From NCBI RefSeq assembly GCF_000513295.1, contig NC_023065.1, positions 1,922,001 through 1,986,000 on the forward strand: DNA of 64,000 nt, given 5' to 3'. This DNA is from Magnetospirillum gryphiswaldense MSR-1 v2 (GTDB lineage Bacteria; Pseudomonadota; Alphaproteobacteria; Rhodospirillales; Magnetospirillaceae). The translations under genes were made by a program, and so were the position numbers. Positions 9,778 to 17,637 of the stretch are shown here, piece by piece. Each line of letters starts with the position of its first letter. The stretch's first letter is position 1. The notes under the pieces are model-generated. The model did no database searches. It was given only the letters and a program-made list of their open reading frames with translations, and had not been told where the DNA came from.

Positions 9778-11478
9778 CTAGAACAGAGTGCCGGCGCCAA
9801 GCAGCAGGTGCTCGACGATGGGCCCCAGGGCCAGAACGGGGAAGAAGGTCAGGCCGCCGACCACGACGATGACACCGACCAGCAGGCCGACGAACAGGCC
9901 GCCCTGAGTGGGAAAGGTGCCGCTGGACGGCGGAACGGTCCGCTTCGCCGCCACCGACCCGGCGACGGCCAGCAGGGCCAGGATGACGACGAAACGGCCA
10001 AACCACATGGCCAAAGCCAACAACACGTTGTGCAACAAGGTGTTGGCGCCGAAGCCGCCGAAGGCCGAGCCGTTATTGGCGGTGGCCGAGGTATAGGCGT
10101 AGAGCACTTCCGACAATCCGTGCGGGCCGCCGGCGGGGATCGAGCCCGACCCGGCCAGCAACCCCACCGCCCCCAGCCCCAAGACGCCCAGGGGGAAGAC
10201 CAGCATGGCGATGATGGCCAGCTTGACCTCGCGCGCCTCGATCTTCTTGCCCAGGTATTCCGGCGTGCGTCCGACCATCAGACCGGCGATGAACACCGTC
10301 AGGATGACGAAGACCATCATCCCGTAGAAACCAGCGCCGACGCCGCCGACGACGATCTCGCCCAGCATCATGTTGACCAGCGGCACCATGCCGGCCAGCG
10401 GCATCAGGCTGTCATGCATGGCGTTGACGGCGCCGCAGCTGGCGGCGGTGGTGATCACCGCGAACAGGGCCGAAAGCGCGGTGCCGAAACGGACTTCCTT
10501 GCCTTCCAGACTGCCCACCGCTTCCGCCCCGGCCTGGACCAGGGCCGGATTGGCCTGAGCCTCGGCCCAATAGGCCATGGCCACGCCGATGACGAACAGC
10601 ACCCCCATGGCCCCCAGGATGGCCCAACCCTGGCGCTGGTCACCGACCATGCGGCCAAAGGTGTTGGTCAGGCCGGCACCGATGGCGAAAATGGCCACCA
10701 TGTGCAGCAGATTGACCAAGGCGGTGGGGTTTTCATAGGGATGGGCGGCATTGGCGTTGAAGAAACCGCCGCCATTGGTGCCCAGATGCTTGATCATCAT
10801 CTGCGACGCCACCGGCCCTTGGGCGATGACCTGGGCCCCGCCTTCCAGCGTGGTCGCCTCCACATAGGTCGACAGGTTCTGCGGCACGCCCTGCCACACC
10901 AGCACCAGGGCGCCGACGACGCACAAGGGCAGCAGCAGGTACAAGACCGCCCGGGTCAGATCCACGTAAAAATTGCCGATACTCTTGGCCCCATTGCGGG
11001 CGAAACCGCGGATCAATGCGACGGCGACGGCGATGCCGGTGGCGGCGGAAACGAAGTTCTGCACGGTGAAGCCGGCCATCTGCACCAGATAACTCATGGC
11101 GGTTTCGCCGCCATAGGCCTGCCAATTGGTGTTGGTGACGAAGCTGATGGCGGTGTTGAAGGCCAGATCGGGAGCAATCGCCGCCATGGCCGCCGGGTTG
11201 AACGGCAGATGCGCCTGCAAGCGCTGCAAGCCGTACAGGACCAAGACACCGGCCAGGTTGAACATCAGCAGCGACAGGGCATAGGCGGCCCAATGCTGCT
11301 CGCGCGCGGCATTGACGCCGCAGATTTTATAAAGGCTGCGTTCGATCGGTCCCAGGACCGGCGACAGCAAGACACGCTCACCGCCGAACAGACGGGCCAT
11401 GAAGCCGCCCAGCAGCGGCGTCACCGCCACGATCAGCAGGATATAGATCAGGATTTGCAGAATGCCGTTGGAGTCCAT
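9778..11478 (-). CDS. kdpA: Potassium-transporting ATPase subunit A
   Basis: Potassium-binding and translocating subunit, 566 aa, with ten or more hydrophobic helices and KdpA-type selectivity loops (for example [45 protein letters not shown]). These loops resemble those of the KtrB/TrkH superfamily. ATG 11478 follows GGAGG with 6-nt spacing, and the kdpF stop is 12 bp upstream. It works in the inner membrane with KdpB, KdpC and KdpF. Confidence 0.97.
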   Translation of the reverse strand: MDSNGILQILIYILLIVAVTPLLGGFMARLFGGERVLLSPVLGPIERSLYKICGVNAAREQHWAAYALSLLMFNLAGVLVLYGLQRLQAHLPFNPAAMAAIAPDLAFNTAISFVTNTNWQAYGGETAMSYLVQMAGFTVQNFVSAATGIAVAVALIRGFARNGAKSIGNFYVDLTRAVLYLLLPLCVVGALVLVWQGVPQNLSTYVEATTLEGGAQVIAQGPVASQMMIKHLGTNGGGFFNANAAHPYENPTALVNLLHMVAIFAIGAGLTNTFGRMVGDQRQGWAILGAMGVLFVIGVAMAYWAEAQANPALVQAGAEAVGSLEGKEVRFGTALSALFAVITTAASCGAVNAMHDSLMPLAGMVPLVNMMLGEIVVGGVGAGFYGMMVFVILTVFIAGLMVGRTPEYLGKKIEAREVKLAIIAMLVFPLGVLGLGAVGLLAGSGSIPAGGPHGLSEVLYAYTSATANNGSAFGGFGANTLLHNVLLALAMWFGRFVVILALLAVAGSVAAKRTVPPSSGTFPTQGGLFVGLLVGVIVVVGGLTFFPVLALGPIVEHLLLGAGTLF

Positions 11479-11490
11479 AGCCGGCCTCCG

Positions 11491-11580
11491 TCAAAAGCGT
11501 TCGGGGCGGATCAGGGCAAAGCCCAGATAGCCCAGCAGAATCAGCGCGACCAGCGCGCCCAGGATGAGGTCGTCGGTCAT
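11491..11580 (-). CDS. kdpF: KdpF, single-helix subunit of the Kdp ATPase
   Basis: A 29-residue ORF too short for most gene finders. It begins MTDDLILGAL, continues as one hydrophobic helix (VALILLGYLGFALI) and ends RPERF. The short charged C-terminus after one helix and the position directly before kdpA fit KdpF, which stabilises the complex in the membrane. The other kdpF-like feature is the P-E-[KR]-F ending seen in known KdpF proteins. The call is firm from context and sequence together. Confidence 0.88.
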   Translation of the reverse strand: MTDDLILGALVALILLGYLGFALIRPERF

Positions 11581-11589
11581 GGCGACGCC

Positions 11590-11673
11590 CTACAACCGTT
11601 CGATGGCGCGGACGAACAAGCCGCCCAGCGCGAACAGCCCAAGCATGGCTGCGAGAAAGACAAGGTCGAACAT
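11590..11673 (-). CDS. Single-helix micro-protein upstream of kdpF
   Basis: A 27-residue ORF (begins MFDLVFLAAM, ends VRAIERL), nearly all one membrane helix. Its ATG at 11673 has GGAG upstream at 8-nt spacing, and it ends 9 bp before kdpF in the same direction. It is not KdpF itself, which follows separately. From memory, small ORFs of this kind (helix followed by a short charged tail ending in E/D-R-L) sit before kdpF or kdpA in other genomes, but I cannot name a characterised one. The function is unknown; an accessory Kdp subunit or a leader peptide are both possible. Confidence 0.6.
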   Translation of the reverse strand: MFDLVFLAAMLGLFALGGLFVRAIERL

Positions 11674-11749
11674 GACCGTTGCTCCGATCAAGGTTTCACT
11701 ACCTCAATCGGTAGCCCTATCGGGCATCAGCGTTCCATGCGGATTGCCG

Positions 11750-11763
11750 TAAAGAAATCTTTA
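11750..11763. promoter_or_regulatory. Dyad upstream of the kdp operon, candidate KdpE site
   Basis: TAAAGA-AA-TCTTTA is a perfect dyad 76 bp upstream of the first kdp ORF, in an A/T-rich patch. KdpE sites in other bacteria are T-rich and lie just upstream of the kdp promoter, so this is a reasonable operator candidate. The rest of the 312-bp divergent gap to trxA (11674-11985) shows the trxA promoter and nothing else recognisable. Confidence 0.35.
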
Positions 11764-11892
11764 TGCCGTGAACGTGATCTCAGAGCTGTGCGCTAAAAAA
11801 TTCGTCTGATCCCTTAGGCGGAATCACCTGGACGAATGACGATCCTCACCCCATCTGGGGTAAGGACAGAAGACCCGAAGCGGGTGCGCCGC

Positions 11893-11921
11893 TTGACGCC
11901 CCGCTTGCACGTTTCTACAGT
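11893..11921 (+). promoter_or_regulatory. Predicted sigma-70-type promoter of trxA
   Basis: TTGACG (11893-11898), a 17-bp spacer and TACAGT (11916-11921) stand 64 bp before the trxA start codon. The -35 matches 5 of 6 and the -10 matches 4 of 6 consensus bases. Confidence 0.5.
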
Positions 11922-11985
11922 GATCGCAACACCCCTGGCGGCATCACAGCCCCGATACGACAAACAGAACGCAAGGAAGACGGTT

Positions 11986-12300
11986 ATGAAGAATGTGACT
12001 GACCAGACTTTCGAGGCCGAGGTTCTGAAGGCCGATGGCCCGGTCCTGGTGGATTTCTGGGCCGAATGGTGCGGCCCCTGCCGCCAGATCGCCCCGGCCC
12101 TGGAAGACCTGGCCAAGGATCTGGAAGGCAAGCTGACCGTCGCCAAGATCAACATCGACGAAAACCCCGGCACCCCGGGCAAGTACGGCGTGCGCGGCAT
12201 CCCCACCCTGATGATCTTCAAGGGCGGTCAGGTCGCCGCCACCAAGATCGGCGCCCTGCCGAAAAGCAAGCTGGTGGAATGGGTGAATTCCAGCCTGTAA
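11986..12300 (+). CDS. trxA: Thioredoxin
   Basis: Cytoplasmic disulfide reductase, 104 aa. The redox-active WCGPC is at residues 28-32, the cis-Pro segment is [11 protein letters not shown], and the N-terminus is a normal thioredoxin ([21 protein letters not shown]). The open frame extends upstream, but ATG 11986 has AAGGAAG at good spacing and gives the standard length. It is probably monocistronic: it has its own promoter, and a textbook terminator follows 25 bp after the stop. Confidence 0.96.
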   Translation: MKNVTDQTFEAEVLKADGPVLVDFWAEWCGPCRQIAPALEDLAKDLEGKLTVAKINIDENPGTPGKYGVRGIPTLMIFKGGQVAATKIGALPKSKLVEWVNSSL

Positions 12301-12324
12301 GGCGGTACCCAGACCCGACCATGC

Positions 12325-12356
12325 AGACCCCATCCCAGCGGATGGGGTCTTTTTTT
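12325..12356 (+). terminator. Rho-independent terminator of trxA
   Basis: A perfect 11-bp stem (AGACCCCATCC / GGATGGGGTCT) with a 4-nt loop runs into seven consecutive T residues. It is a clear intrinsic terminator in the plus direction. Confidence 0.92.
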
Positions 12357-12431
12357 GCGCAAAAAAATGGGCGAGCCTGAAGGCCCGCCCGGAAGTCTAG
12401 AGGAGGAGATGCGCTCTTCGTTCGATCTCCC

Positions 12432-12453
12432 GCCGCCGTCTCGGGACGGCGGC
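12432..12453. other. GC-rich hairpin downstream of trxA
   Basis: GCCGCCGTC-tcgg-GACGGCGGC forms a perfect 9-bp stem with a tetraloop in the gap between trxA and the methyltransferase gene. No T-tract follows. It may be an RNA structure in the 5' region of the next gene; no function is assigned. Confidence 0.4.
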
Positions 12454-12520
12454 TGGCGGCACTATACTCACAATCACCTACCCTTTGGAATAGCCTTATA
12501 CGGAAGTGGATAATTTTCCC

Positions 12521-13117
12521 ATGAAGCGCCATTACCCTGCAACCAGCCGAAACCGTGGCCCCATCCTGGAAGTGCTACGCCGATGGCTACCACCCGAAGG
12601 GGTGGTATTGGAAATCGCCTCGGGTAGTGGTGAGCATGCCTGCTGGTTCACTTCGCACCTGCCGGGGTTAATCTGGCAGCCCAGCGACGGCGACGCCGAT
12701 TGCCTGTCCTCTATCGAGGCGTGGCGCCAGGATCAAGGCTTGAGCACCCGCATCCGTCCGCCCCTGCATCTGGACGTGGCCGCCCCCTGGCCGTTTTTGT
12801 CCGCCGATGCGGTGTTCTGCGCCAACATGGTCCATATCTCGCCCTGGGCCACCAGCCAAGGCCTGATGGCTGGGGCGGGCCACGTGCTGCCGCCCCACGG
12901 TATTCTGGCACTCTATGGCCCGTTCAAAGTGAACGGGACTCACACCGCCCCTTCCAATGCCGCATTCGACGCCGATCTGCGTGCCCGCAATCCCCAATGG
13001 GGTGTGCGCGACCTGGAAGCGGTCGACGCCCTGGCCCGTGAAGCCGGACTGGACCACCAGGAAACCATCGCCATGCCCGCCAACAATCTGAGCGTGGTCT
13101 GGCGCAAACGCCCTTGA
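12521..13117 (+). CDS. DUF938 / METTL26-type class I methyltransferase-like protein
   Basis: About 198 aa. The N-terminus (RNRGPILEVLRRWLP) is followed by the SAM-binding glycine loop VLEIASGSGEHACWF. Then come WQPSDGD, HLDVAAPWPF and FCANMVHISPW, and near the C-terminus YGPFKVNG and MPANNLSVVW. These match the DUF938 family, which includes human METTL26, along its whole length. The fold predicts a SAM-dependent methyltransferase, but no substrate is known for the family. An in-frame GTG at 12506 gives five more residues; ATG 12521 is used here. It is followed at 32 bp by the Rrf2 regulator. Confidence 0.85.
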   Translation: MKRHYPATSRNRGPILEVLRRWLPPEGVVLEIASGSGEHACWFTSHLPGLIWQPSDGDADCLSSIEAWRQDQGLSTRIRPPLHLDVAAPWPFLSADAVFCANMVHISPWATSQGLMAGAGHVLPPHGILALYGPFKVNGTHTAPSNAAFDADLRARNPQWGVRDLEAVDALAREAGLDHQETIAMPANNLSVVWRKRP

Positions 13118-13142
13118 CATAAGAAACAATTACAGTTACGAA
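13114..13142 (+). promoter_or_regulatory. Predicted promoter of the Rrf2 gene with operator in the spacer
   Basis: A perfect TTGACA at 13114-13119 and a weak -10 (TACGAA) 17 bp on lie just before the regulator start at 13150. The spacer and -10 hold ATTACAGTTAC (13129-13139), which recurs inverted before the flavodoxin gene. This suggests autorepression. Confidence 0.45.
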
Positions 13143-13149
13143 TAACGGC

Positions 13150-13572
13150 ATGAGCAAGAATTGCCGTTTCGCCGTTGCCGTTCACACCTGCACCCTTCTG
13201 GGCATGAGTGACGGGCAGCCTTTGACCTCGGATTGGATTGCCGGCAGCGTCAACACCAACCCGGTGGTCATCCGTCGGCTGCTGTCGTCCCTGGCCAAGG
13301 CCGGGTTGGTGACATCGATCAGGGGCAGCAATGGCGGCTCGGTGCTGGCGCGATTGCCCGAGGCCATCACCTTGCTGGATATCCAGCAGGCAGTGGATGA
13401 AGACACCGAACCGGCCCTGCACAATCAGCCGCCCAATCAGAAATGCCCAGTCGGGCGCGGCATTCAGCCGGTGTTGCGCCGGGTCATCGACCGGGCCGAG
13501 GCGGCACGGGAAGCGGTTTTGTCCACCACCTTGCTGGCGGAAGTGATCACCGGCATCAAAGCCTGTTCTTAA
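13150..13572 (+). CDS. Rrf2-family transcriptional regulator
   Basis: 140 aa. The N-terminal winged helix-turn-helix reads FAVAVHTCTLLGM, NTNPVVIRRLLSSLAKAGLV, SIRGSNGGSVLAR, the last being the Rrf2 wing. It lacks the three-cysteine cluster of the Fe-S members IscR and NsrR. Only KCPVG at about residue 98 is present, as in YwnA/CymR-like or redox-thiol members of the family. Cysteines also occur at residues 5 and 14 and near the C-terminus. It lies 50 bp upstream of a flavodoxin-type quinone reductase gene and shares an operator-like site with it, so it probably controls that gene and itself. The signal is unknown; a thiol or quinone signal is inference. Confidence 0.88.
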   Translation: MSKNCRFAVAVHTCTLLGMSDGQPLTSDWIAGSVNTNPVVIRRLLSSLAKAGLVTSIRGSNGGSVLARLPEAITLLDIQQAVDEDTEPALHNQPPNQKCPVGRGIQPVLRRVIDRAEAAREAVLSTTLLAEVITGIKACS

Positions 13573-13587
13573 TTTTTGCCTTTTAAT

Positions 13588-13598
13588 GTAACCGTAAT
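13588..13598 (-). promoter_or_regulatory. Second copy of the Rrf2-associated site, before the flavodoxin gene
   Basis: On the minus strand this reads ATTACGGTTAC, a 10/11 match to the site at 13129-13139 before the Rrf2 gene. It lies 25 bp before the flavodoxin start codon, where a bound repressor would block transcription. Confidence 0.45.
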
Positions 13599-13622
13599 CA
13601 TCACACTTACATGGAGTACGTC

Positions 13623-14189
13623 ATGAGCAGCATCGCCATCCTCTATCATTCCGGTTATGGCCATACCGCCGCGGTCGCCAAGGCGGTGGCCGAGGGCGCC
13701 GCCCAGGTCGCCGACACCCAGGTCCACCTTATCCCCATCGAGGAATTCGAGGCGCATCAACCGCAAATCGACGCTGCCCAAGCCATCATCTTCGGCTCGC
13801 CCACCTATATGGGGGCGGTGTCGGGGCCGTTCAAAACCTTCATGGATGCCACCGCCAAGATCTGGTACGGGCGCGGCTGGCAAGACAAGCTGGCCGCCGG
13901 CTTCACCGTTTCGGCCAGCCAAAGCGGCGACAAGCTGGCGACCTTGCAGCAATTGTCGGTTTTCGCCGCCCAGCACGGCATGGTCTGGGTCAGCCTGGGC
14001 CTGCTGCCGGGCAACAACAATTCCAAGGGCAGCGTCAATGATCTGAACCGCCTGGGCAGCTTCCTGGGCGCCATGGCCCAGGCCAATGCCGATGAAGGGG
14101 CCGAGGCGACACCGCCGCAATCCGACCGCGACACCGCCGCCCATCTGGGCCGCCGGGTGGCCGAAGCGGCCTTGCGCTGGAAGCAATAA
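13623..14189 (+). CDS. WrbA/flavodoxin-type NAD(P)H:quinone oxidoreductase
   Basis: FMN-binding oxidoreductase, 188 aa. The phosphate-binding loop is near the N-terminus (YHSGYGHTAAVAKAV). The family GSPTYMGAVSGPFKTFMD segment at about residues 60-77 and the GFTVSASQSGDK region are also clear. These enzymes reduce quinones by two electrons and protect against redox stress. ATG 13623 is preferred over 13611 because GGAG lies 6 nt before it. It follows the Rrf2 regulator by 50 bp, with a shared operator-like sequence, so the pair looks like a self-contained redox-response unit. Confidence 0.88.
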   Translation: MSSIAILYHSGYGHTAAVAKAVAEGAAQVADTQVHLIPIEEFEAHQPQIDAAQAIIFGSPTYMGAVSGPFKTFMDATAKIWYGRGWQDKLAAGFTVSASQSGDKLATLQQLSVFAAQHGMVWVSLGLLPGNNNSKGSVNDLNRLGSFLGAMAQANADEGAEATPPQSDRDTAAHLGRRVAEAALRWKQ

Positions 14190-14198
14190 CCAAAACAA

Positions 14199-14228
14199 AA
14201 CCCCCGCCCGGTCGCCCGGGCGGGGGTT
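14199..14228 (-). terminator. Rho-independent terminator of phaB
   Basis: A perfect 13-bp stem (AACCCCCGCCCGG / CCGGGCGGGGGTT) with a 4-nt loop. On the minus strand it is followed by TTTTGTTTT, so it terminates phaB. It also lies after the convergent flavodoxin gene and could act there as a weaker stop. Confidence 0.85.
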
Positions 14229-14249
14229 CAGGTCTAAGCCGAAATCGGC

Positions 14250-14972
14250 TTAGTACATGTGCTGGCCGCCATTGATGGAAATGGTCGAACCGGTAACGAA
14301 ATCGGCATTGTCGGCGATCAGGAACATCACACCGCGAGCGATATCGTCGGCGCGGCCCAGACGGCCCACCGGGATCTTGGCGATGATCTTTTCCAGCACC
14401 GCCGGCGGCACCGAACGGACCATGTCGGTATCGACATAGCCCGGGGCGATGGCGTTGACGGTGATGTTCTTGGCCGCGCCTTCCTGGGCCAGGGCCTTGG
14501 TGAAGCCATGGATGCCCGACTTGGCGGCGGCATAGTTGACCTGACCGTACTGGCCGGCCTGACCGTTGATGGAGCCGATATTGACGATACGGCCGAAACC
14601 GCGCTCGCGCATGGATTCGATCATCAGCCGGGCCAGGTTGAAGCAGCTGGTCAGGTTGGTGTGAATCACATCTTCCCACATCTGGTAGGTCATGCGGTGA
14701 AGGGTGGCGTCGCGGGTGATGCCGGCATTGTTCACCAGGATTTCGATCGGGCCCATATCCTGGGTGATCTTGGCGACGGCGGCTTCACATTCGGCATAAT
14801 TGGACACGTCCCAGCGATAGCTGGTGATGCCGGTTTCCTCGGTGAACTTCTGCGCCGCTTCGACGTTGCCGCAATAATTGGCGGCGACGCGATAGCCGTT
14901 GGCCTTCAGGGTTTCAGAGATGCAACGGCCAATACCGCGGGTACCACCGGTAACAAGTGCAACACGCCCCAT
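14250..14972 (-). CDS. phaB: Acetoacetyl-CoA reductase
   Basis: NADPH-dependent SDR enzyme, 240 aa, making (R)-3-hydroxybutyryl-CoA for PHA synthesis. The N-terminal TGGTRGIG cofactor loop, NNAGITRD, the catalytic Ser of NIGSINGQAGQYGQ and the YAAAKSG Tyr/Lys pair are all in place. The C-terminus ISINGGQHMY is typical of PhaB. ATG 14972 is preceded by AGGAGAT; an upstream extension in the same frame is low-complexity and unlike the family. It lies downstream of phaA on the same strand, with an intercistronic hairpin between them. Confidence 0.96.
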   Translation of the reverse strand: MGRVALVTGGTRGIGRCISETLKANGYRVAANYCGNVEAAQKFTEETGITSYRWDVSNYAECEAAVAKITQDMGPIEILVNNAGITRDATLHRMTYQMWEDVIHTNLTSCFNLARLMIESMRERGFGRIVNIGSINGQAGQYGQVNYAAAKSGIHGFTKALAQEGAAKNITVNAIAPGYVDTDMVRSVPPAVLEKIIAKIPVGRLGRADDIARGVMFLIADNADFVTGSTISINGGQHMY

Positions 14973-15045
14973 GGTTATCTCCTGTCTTTCTGCTTTGGCC
15001 GGCTGTTTTTTGTCCGGCTTTTTCGTTTCCACCCGGTAGTCGAAG

Positions 15046-15077
15046 GGGGAGCCGCCGGGCGGGTCTCGCGGCTCCCC
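15046..15077. other. Hairpin between phaA and phaB
   Basis: GGGGAGCCGC / GCGGCTCCCC forms a perfect 10-bp stem with a 12-nt loop in the phaA-phaB gap. There is no T-tract. It could set relative mRNA levels of the two genes by attenuation or end protection. Confidence 0.4.
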
Positions 15078-15092
15078 GATTGAGTGCGGTTC

Positions 15093-16265
15093 TTACCGCT
15101 CGATGCACATGGCGATGCCCATGCCGCCACCGATGCACAAGGTGGCCAGGCCCTTCTTGGCGTCGCGCTTGATCATTTCATGGATCAACGACACCAGGAC
15201 GCGGCAGCCCGAGGCGCCGATGGGGTGACCGATGGCGATGGCGCCGCCATTGACGTTGACCTTGCTGGTATCCCAGCCCATGCCCTTGTTGACGGCGATG
15301 GCCTGGGAGGCGAAGGCTTCGTTGGCTTCGATCAGGTCGAGCTGTTCATGGGTCCAGCCGGCCTTTTCCAGGGCCAGCTTGGACGCCGGCACCGGGCCGA
15401 TGCCCATGACCTTGGGGTCGACACCGGCGGTAGCCCAGCTCTTGATCGTGGCCAAGGGCTTGAGACCGCGCTTGGCCGCTTCTTCGGCGGTCATCAGCAG
15501 CACCGCCGCCGCGCCGTCATTGATGCCCGAGGCATTGCCGGCGGTGACGGTGCCGGCCTTGTCGAAGGCGGGCTTCAGCTTGGCCATGGCTTCGACGGTG
15601 GCGCCCGAACGGATGTATTCGTCGGTGTCGAACAGCTTTTCTTCCTTCTTCACCACGATCTTGACCGGGACGATTTCGTCCTTGAAACGGCCCGACTTGA
15701 CGGCGGCTTCGGCCTTGTTCTGGGAAGCGACGGCGAATTCGTCCTGCTCTTCGCGGGTGATACCGTATTCCTTGGCCACGTTCTCGGCGGTGACGCCCAT
15801 GTGATAGGCGTTGAACACGTCGGTCAGACCGTCATTGATCATGGTATCGACGAAGCCCATCGGCCCCATCTTGATGCCGCTGCGCAAGTATCCGGCGTGC
15901 TGCGAGTTGCTCATGCTTTCATGGCCGCCGGCCACCACCACCTTGGAATCGCCGGCCAGGATGGCCTGCATGCCCAAGGCGACGGCGCGCAGGCCGGAAC
16001 CGCAGACCTGATTGATGGTCATGGCGGTGGAACCGATGGGCAGGCCGGCCTTCAACGCCGCCTGACGGGCGGTGTTCATGCCGTTGCCGGCGGACAGGAT
16101 GTGTCCCATCAGCACTTCCGACACGTCGTCGGCGGCGACATTGGCGCGGGACAGGACTTCGCGGATGACGATCTCGCCCAGCTGCGCAGCCTGATAGCCG
16201 GAAAGGGAACCGCTGAACGAGCCCACGGGGGTACGGGCGGCGGAAACGATAACGATATCGGTCAT
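15093..16265 (-). CDS. phaA: Acetyl-CoA acetyltransferase (beta-ketothiolase)
   Basis: Condenses two acetyl-CoA to acetoacetyl-CoA, the first PHA step, 390 aa. The nucleophilic Cys lies in [10 protein letters not shown] near residue 89. The GHPIGASG histidine is near 348 and the second active Cys in LCIGGGMG near 378. Length and N-terminus ([16 protein letters not shown]) are standard. It is first in the phaA-phaB operon, and the roughly 100-bp AT-rich gap upstream (16266-16368) probably holds the promoter. Confidence 0.96.
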   Translation of the reverse strand: MTDIVIVSAARTPVGSFSGSLSGYQAAQLGEIVIREVLSRANVAADDVSEVLMGHILSAGNGMNTARQAALKAGLPIGSTAMTINQVCGSGLRAVALGMQAILAGDSKVVVAGGHESMSNSQHAGYLRSGIKMGPMGFVDTMINDGLTDVFNAYHMGVTAENVAKEYGITREEQDEFAVASQNKAEAAVKSGRFKDEIVPVKIVVKKEEKLFDTDEYIRSGATVEAMAKLKPAFDKAGTVTAGNASGINDGAAAVLLMTAEEAAKRGLKPLATIKSWATAGVDPKVMGIGPVPASKLALEKAGWTHEQLDLIEANEAFASQAIAVNKGMGWDTSKVNVNGGAIAIGHPIGASGCRVLVSLIHEMIKRDAKKGLATLCIGGGMGIAMCIER

Positions 16266-16368
16266 GACAGGCTGCTCCTTCAGATGGACATAATTGGTCG
16301 TTGTCAGGACTGTTTTTAAAATAATCTGTAAGTTTCATAGTACGGCGGCGCACCATCGCGCAACCGAT

Positions 16369-17637
16369 TCATTGCAACAGGGAACGTTTCAGCCAATTGG
16401 CCAACGGCGTGTAGACCTCGCTGCCGGCGCGGGCCGACAGCAGCATACCCACATGGCCGCCCTTGACCATCATGGTTTTCGCGCCTTGCACCGCCCTAGC
16501 CAATGGTAGAGCGGATTCGGGCGGAACAATACGGTCACGTTCAGGGATCAGCGCCAGCAGCGGCAGATTCAGCCGGGCCGGATCGACCACATGGCCGTCC
16601 ACCCGCCAGCGCCCCATCATGGTATCGTTGTCGCCATACCAGCCCGACAGACATTCCCGTGCCACCGGCCCGGCCAGATCGACGCCGTCATTGGCCCAAT
16701 CCTCCAGGGCGACGAAATCGCGCGCCCGGGCCGAGCGGCGCTTGAGCCGGGCGAAAGCGGCGAATTTGCGCGCCGTCAGCCCCGGATCGAGCGAGGCGAA
16801 CAGGGCTTGCAGGATATCCAGCGGCAAAGTCCCGGTGACCTTGATCAGGGCATCCAGTCCCGGCCCCAGGGCACGCAGCAGCTTGCCGTGCGCCTCGCGC
16901 CCGGCATGAAAGTTCCACGGCGTCGCCAGCAGGGCCAGGCCCTTGATGTCGGCGCTGCGCCGCAAAGCCAGGGCCAAAGCCAGATCGCCGCCCATGCAAT
17001 AGCCGGCCAAGGCCGGTTTTTGCCCGGTGACGGCGATGACATGGTCGAGCATCCGATCAAGCCGACCGGCGATGTAATCGGTCAGGGTGAAATCCCGTTC
17101 CGCTTCCCCCGGCGCGTCCCAATCCACCAGAAACGGCGCCAGACCGCGCGCCGCCAGGGCGCGGACCAGCGAGCGGCGACGGCTGAGGTCAAGGATGTAA
17201 CAGCGATTGATCAACGACGGCACCACCAGCACCGGCGGACCGGCGCTGTCGGGCAGGCGGTAATCCAGCAACCGGGTGCTGCCCTGGCGCCACAACACCG
17301 GCATGTCCGGCAGGTCACGGTGATGGCGGTGATGGCGGTAAAGGGCGACGCCATCCAGCACCGCTTCATGGCGCCTCAGGCTTTCGGCGGCGATGGCGTC
17401 TTCAAAACATTTCCACCCGTCGGGTCCGGCGGCGTCGAGGCTTGCCTTCAACTCCGCCGCCTTCGCCGCCAGCTTGGGATTCCAGGGCAGCGACCCGTTC
17501 TTCCAAAGCGGCAAGGCGGCGCGTGAGCCCATCAGGGTCGTGGCATGGGCCAGCAGATGCAGCGGCAGCGGGCGCGGCCCCTGGCGCGGATGATCCGGGG
17601 GGGACGTTTGGGGTTCGCGCGCTTGCCGATGGGGCAT
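16369..17637 (-). CDS. PhaC-like polyhydroxyalkanoate synthase (short alpha/beta-hydrolase form)
   Basis: About 422 aa from the proposed start. The lipase-like box GYCMGG carries the catalytic Cys. A later Asp in LIPERDRIVPP and a His in KGGHVGMLL complete the triad, and the PHA-synthase segment PVLVVPSLINRCYILDLS precedes the box. It is shorter than class I PhaC (about 590 aa) and closer in size to class III/IV enzymes, which need a partner (PhaE or PhaR subunit). The start is uncertain: ATG 17637 retains the N-terminal GPRPLPLHLLAHA, while ATG 17532 would drop it. Its 5' part overlaps the PhaE-like ORF in another frame by more than 200 nt. Lower wobble GC in the partner frame suggests phaC is the main coding frame after about 17610. 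Confidence 0.8.
   Translation of the reverse strand: MPHRQAREPQTSPPDHPRQGPRPLPLHLLAHATTLMGSRAALPLWKNGSLPWNPKLAAKAAELKASLDAAGPDGWKCFEDAIAAESLRRHEAVLDGVALYRHHRHHRDLPDMPVLWRQGSTRLLDYRLPDSAGPPVLVVPSLINRCYILDLSRRRSLVRALAARGLAPFLVDWDAPGEAERDFTLTDYIAGRLDRMLDHVIAVTGQKPALAGYCMGGDLALALALRRSADIKGLALLATPWNFHAGREAHGKLLRALGPGLDALIKVTGTLPLDILQALFASLDPGLTARKFAAFARLKRRSARARDFVALEDWANDGVDLAGPVARECLSGWYGDNDTMMGRWRVDGHVVDPARLNLPLLALIPERDRIVPPESALPLARAVQGAKTMMVKGGHVGMLLSARAGSEVYTPLANWLKRSLLQ

Noticed and set aside
7969-11796. A 1275-codon open frame on the plus strand opposite kdpB and kdpA
   Set aside because: It is a GC-bias shadow: the minus strand has unmistakable KdpA/KdpB proteins, and the plus-strand product is low-complexity Gln/His/Gly-rich with no motifs.
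12409-12513. A 34-codon ORF after AGGAGGAG, ending 8 nt before the DUF938 gene
   Set aside because: The ribosome-binding site is only 2 nt from the ATG, the ORF crosses a perfect GC hairpin, and the peptide has no recognisable feature. A leader role cannot be excluded but is not supported.
14999-15024. A short GCCGG...CCGGC hairpin followed by TTTTT on the plus strand inside the phaA-phaB region
   Set aside because: The stem is only 5 bp and no plus-strand gene ends there, so terminator function is unlikely.
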